A stretch of 8,145 nucleotides of DNA from Peptococcaceae bacterium (GTDB lineage Bacteria > Bacillota > Desulfitobacteriia > Desulfitobacteriales > Syntrophobotulaceae), in assembly GCA_012523535.1 (NCBI GenBank), contig JAAYII010000378.1:1-8145 (forward strand). The letters are read 5' to 3'. Below the pieces are notes generated by a model. The model ran no database searches, was not told where the DNA came from, and saw only the letters and a list, made by a program, of their open reading frames with translations. A program made the translations under genes and the position numbers. Position 1 is the first letter of the stretch, and each line of letters opens with the position of its first letter. Shown one piece after another: positions 5,862 to 8,145 of the stretch.

Positions 5862-8145
5862 ATGTTTATACATTTGCATGTACACAGTGAATATAGCCTG
5901 CTGGATGGTGCCGCCAGGATTAATGAGTTGGTAAAAAGAGCAGCGGAGCTGGATATGCCGGCTCTGGCCATTACAGATCATGGTGTTATGTACGGAGTTA
6001 TCGACTTCTATAAAGCTTGTCGGCAAAAAGGAATTAAGCCGATTATTGGCTGTGAAATCTATATGGCTCCGGGGAAAAGAACGGAGCGGGTTCTGGGTAA
6101 AGAAGACAGGAACAATCATTTGGTATTATTGGCCGAATCCGTTGAAGGATACCGTAATCTCATCAAAATAGTATCCCAAGCCTATATCGATGGATTCTAT
6201 TATAAGCCCAGAGCCGATAAAGAACTATTGCAGGCCAACAGTAAAGGCCTGATTGCTTTAAGCGCTTGTTTGTCCGGTGAAATTCCCGAATATTTATTGC
6301 AAGACAATTTTGAACAAGCCAGGGCTTCAGCTTTGGAATTACAGGAAATTTTCGGCAAGGAAAACTTTTACTTGGAAATCCAGGATCACGGTTTGAGCGA
6401 GCAACGCAAGGTCAATGCCGGTTTGTGGAGACTGCATCGGGAAACGGGCATACCTATAGTGGCTACAAACGATGTTCATTATGTAAAAAGAGATGATGCT
6501 TTTCTTCAGGACGTATTGCTTTGTATCCAAATGGGTAAAACCTTGGACGATACTTCAAGAATGAGCTTTCAAAGCAAGGAATACTACCTCAAGAGCCAGG
6601 AGGAAATGAATCTTCTATTTGGTGAATATCCGGAAATCTTGCATATAAGCGGTGAAATCGCCGAAAGGTGTAACGTGGAGTTTACTTTTGGCCGGCATTA
6701 TCTGCCTATTTATGAGGTGCCTGAAGGCTATAGCCTTGATGAATATTTACATAAGCTTTGTTGGGAGGCATTTCCCAAAATGTATCCTGAGGCCACCGAT
6801 GCTGAAAGAGAGAGACTCGCCTATGAACTGGACATAATTACCCAGACCGGTTTTGCCGGATACTTTTTGATTGTTGCCGATTTCTGCCGTTTTGCCCGGG
6901 AAAACGGAGTGACTGTCGGTCCCGGTCGAGGATCGGCGGCAGCCAGTATGGTGGCTTATCTTTTGGGGATAACTTCCGTGGAACCTATGCGCCATAACCT
7001 GTTGTTTGAGAGATTTTTAAATCCGGAAAGAGTATCGATGCCGGATATCGATATAGATTTCGATCCAGAAGGCAGAGAAAAAGTTATCAATTATGTAACG
7101 GAAAAGTATGGAGCAGATAAAGTTTGCCAAATCATTACTTTTGGAACTATGGGAGCCAAAGCTGTACTCAGAGATGTAGGGCGAGTCTTGAATATTCCCC
7201 TCAGTAAAGTGGATAGGGTGGCCAAGGCCGTACCTTTTGAGCCGGGCATGACCTTGGAAAGGGCTTTGGCGGTATCTCCCGATTTGCAAAAATTGGTGCA
7301 GGAAGAAGAAATAAAAAACCTTTACGAAATAGCCAAGTCTTTGGAAGGTATGCCCAGGCATGCATCCACCCATGCCGCAGGGGTAGTTATTGCCAGAGAA
7401 CCTCTTACTAATTATTTGCCCTTGCAAAAAACGACCGAAGGTTATCTAATGACCCAGTTTCCGATGAAAACGGTTGAGGAAATCGGCCTGTTGAAAATGG
7501 ATTTTCTGGGCTTAAGAAATTTGACTATTATCACTAAAACCTTAGAAAAAATAAATAAAGTCAGAGGAATAGAACTGGATATTAATAACTTGCCTTTGAA
7601 TGACAAAGCTACCTTTGAGATGTTGTCCGAGGGTAACAGTACCGGGGTTTTCCAACTGGAAAGCAGCGGGATGAGAAATATACTCAAAGAATTAAAACCA
7701 AACTGTTTTGAGGATATTATTGCTGTCGTAGCTCTTTACCGTCCGGGACCAATGGAACAAATACCGGAGTTTATCAGGCGCAAGAGGGGAGGACAGGTAA
7801 GTTATCTTCACCCCAAGTTAGAACCGATCCTCAAATCTACCTACGGAATCATTGTCTACCAGGAACAGGTTATGCAAATAGCCAGGGACTTAGCAGGATA
7901 TTCCCTTGGTAGGGCCGATCTTTTGCGCAGGGCTATGGGCAAAAAAGATCGTAAGATTATGGAAGAAGAGAGCCGCAATTTTGTGCACGGCCTGCAGGAT
8001 GAAAATGGGGAATGGATTGTGCCCGGCGCAGTTCGTCTGGGGATAGAGGAAAAAGATGCCATTGAAATTTTCGAGTTGATGGCCAAGTTTGCTGAGTATG
8101 GTTTTAATAAAGGTCATGCTACAGCCTATGCCATGATAGCTTACC
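5862..8145 (+). CDS. dnaE: DNA polymerase III alpha subunit DnaE (C-terminal part beyond right edge)
   Basis: A replicative C-family DNA polymerase. I read 761 codons without a stop or frameshift; the family is usually about 1,150 residues, so the OB-fold and clamp/tau-binding tail are missing. The N-terminal PHP domain starts HLHVHSEYSLLDG (4-16) and keeps TDHG (38-41), E65, H86, C136 and NDVH (203-206). The polymerase domain shows GPGRGSAA (353-360), the catalytic pair D395 and D397 in PDIDIDF, HASTHAAG (500-507), the third catalytic Asp D547 in KMDFLGLRNL, YRPGPM (626-631), and FNKGHATAYAMIAY at the window's end. There is no DnaQ-like exonuclease insertion near the N-terminus, so it is DnaE and not PolC. 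The start overlaps no gene and lies 4 nt after the ytoI stop; the GGGGG at 5842-5846 is 15 nt off, so translation may be coupled to ytoI. Confidence 0.97.
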   Translation, partial: MFIHLHVHSEYSLLDGAARINELVKRAAELDMPALAITDHGVMYGVIDFYKACRQKGIKPIIGCEIYMAPGKRTERVLGKEDRNNHLVLLAESVEGYRNLIKIVSQAYIDGFYYKPRADKELLQANSKGLIALSACLSGEIPEYLLQDNFEQARASALELQEIFGKENFYLEIQDHGLSEQRKVNAGLWRLHRETGIPIVATNDVHYVKRDDAFLQDVLLCIQMGKTLDDTSRMSFQSKEYYLKSQEEMNLLFGEYPEILHISGEIAERCNVEFTFGRHYLPIYEVPEGYSLDEYLHKLCWEAFPKMYPEATDAERERLAYELDIITQTGFAGYFLIVADFCRFARENGVTVGPGRGSAAASMVAYLLGITSVEPMRHNLLFERFLNPERVSMPDIDIDFDPEGREKVINYVTEKYGADKVCQIITFGTMGAKAVLRDVGRVLNIPLSKVDRVAKAVPFEPGMTLERALAVSPDLQKLVQEEEIKNLYEIAKSLEGMPRHASTHAAGVVIAREPLTNYLPLQKTTEGYLMTQFPMKTVEEIGLLKMDFLGLRNLTIITKTLEKINKVRGIELDINNLPLNDKATFEMLSEGNSTGVFQLESSGMRNILKELKPNCFEDIIAVVALYRPGPMEQIPEFIRRKRGGQVSYLHPKLEPILKSTYGIIVYQEQVMQIARDLAGYSLGRADLLRRAMGKKDRKIMEEESRNFVHGLQDENGEWIVPGAVRLGIEEKDAIEIFELMAKFAEYGFNKGHATAYAMIAY

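Overview
The window looks like ordinary chromosome from an endospore-forming, fairly low-GC Firmicute, probably a clostridial lineage related to the Peptococcaceae. Three things point there: an alpha/beta-type small acid-soluble spore protein (SASP), a YtoI-type HTH-DRTGG-CBS-hotdog protein directly ahead of a Gram-positive-type dnaE, and AG-rich ribosome binding sites. The genus assignment is inference. I see no rRNA, tRNA, CRISPR, insertion sequence or phage gene.

Left part, minus strand (1-2158): a complete 640-residue aconitase. It is followed 15 nt later by the first 34 codons of a helix-turn-helix regulator, probably Lrp/AsnC type, which runs off the left edge. A good sigma-A promoter (TTGAAT-17-TATTAT) lies upstream of the aconitase, with a 20-bp near-perfect palindrome over its -10 and start point. 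The two genes look like an operon that pairs a TCA-cycle enzyme with its own candidate regulator.

Middle part, plus strand (2227-3990): trmL (wobble-base tRNA 2'-O-methyltransferase) is divergent from the aconitase and is followed by a WecA/TagO-type polyprenyl-phosphate sugar-1-phosphate transferase, which starts cell-wall or surface glycopolymer synthesis on the membrane. A strong intrinsic terminator (11-bp stem, T-tract) closes this unit.

Right part, plus strand (4011-8145): a short cysteine-rich protein of about 56 residues, a lysine-rich SASP, the YtoI-like protein, and dnaE (DNA polymerase III alpha), which leaves the right edge after 761 codons. YtoI and dnaE are 4 nt apart and look co-transcribed. 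An 8-bp inverted repeat between the SASP gene and ytoI has one arm beside an extended -10 and the other arm on the ytoI ribosome binding site. It could act as terminator, operator or translational mask.

I did not find a convincing undescribed system. The points most worth a second look are the aconitase promoter palindrome, the multi-role inverted repeat before ytoI, the unannotated cysteine-rich small protein, and a possible AUU start of the SASP gene.
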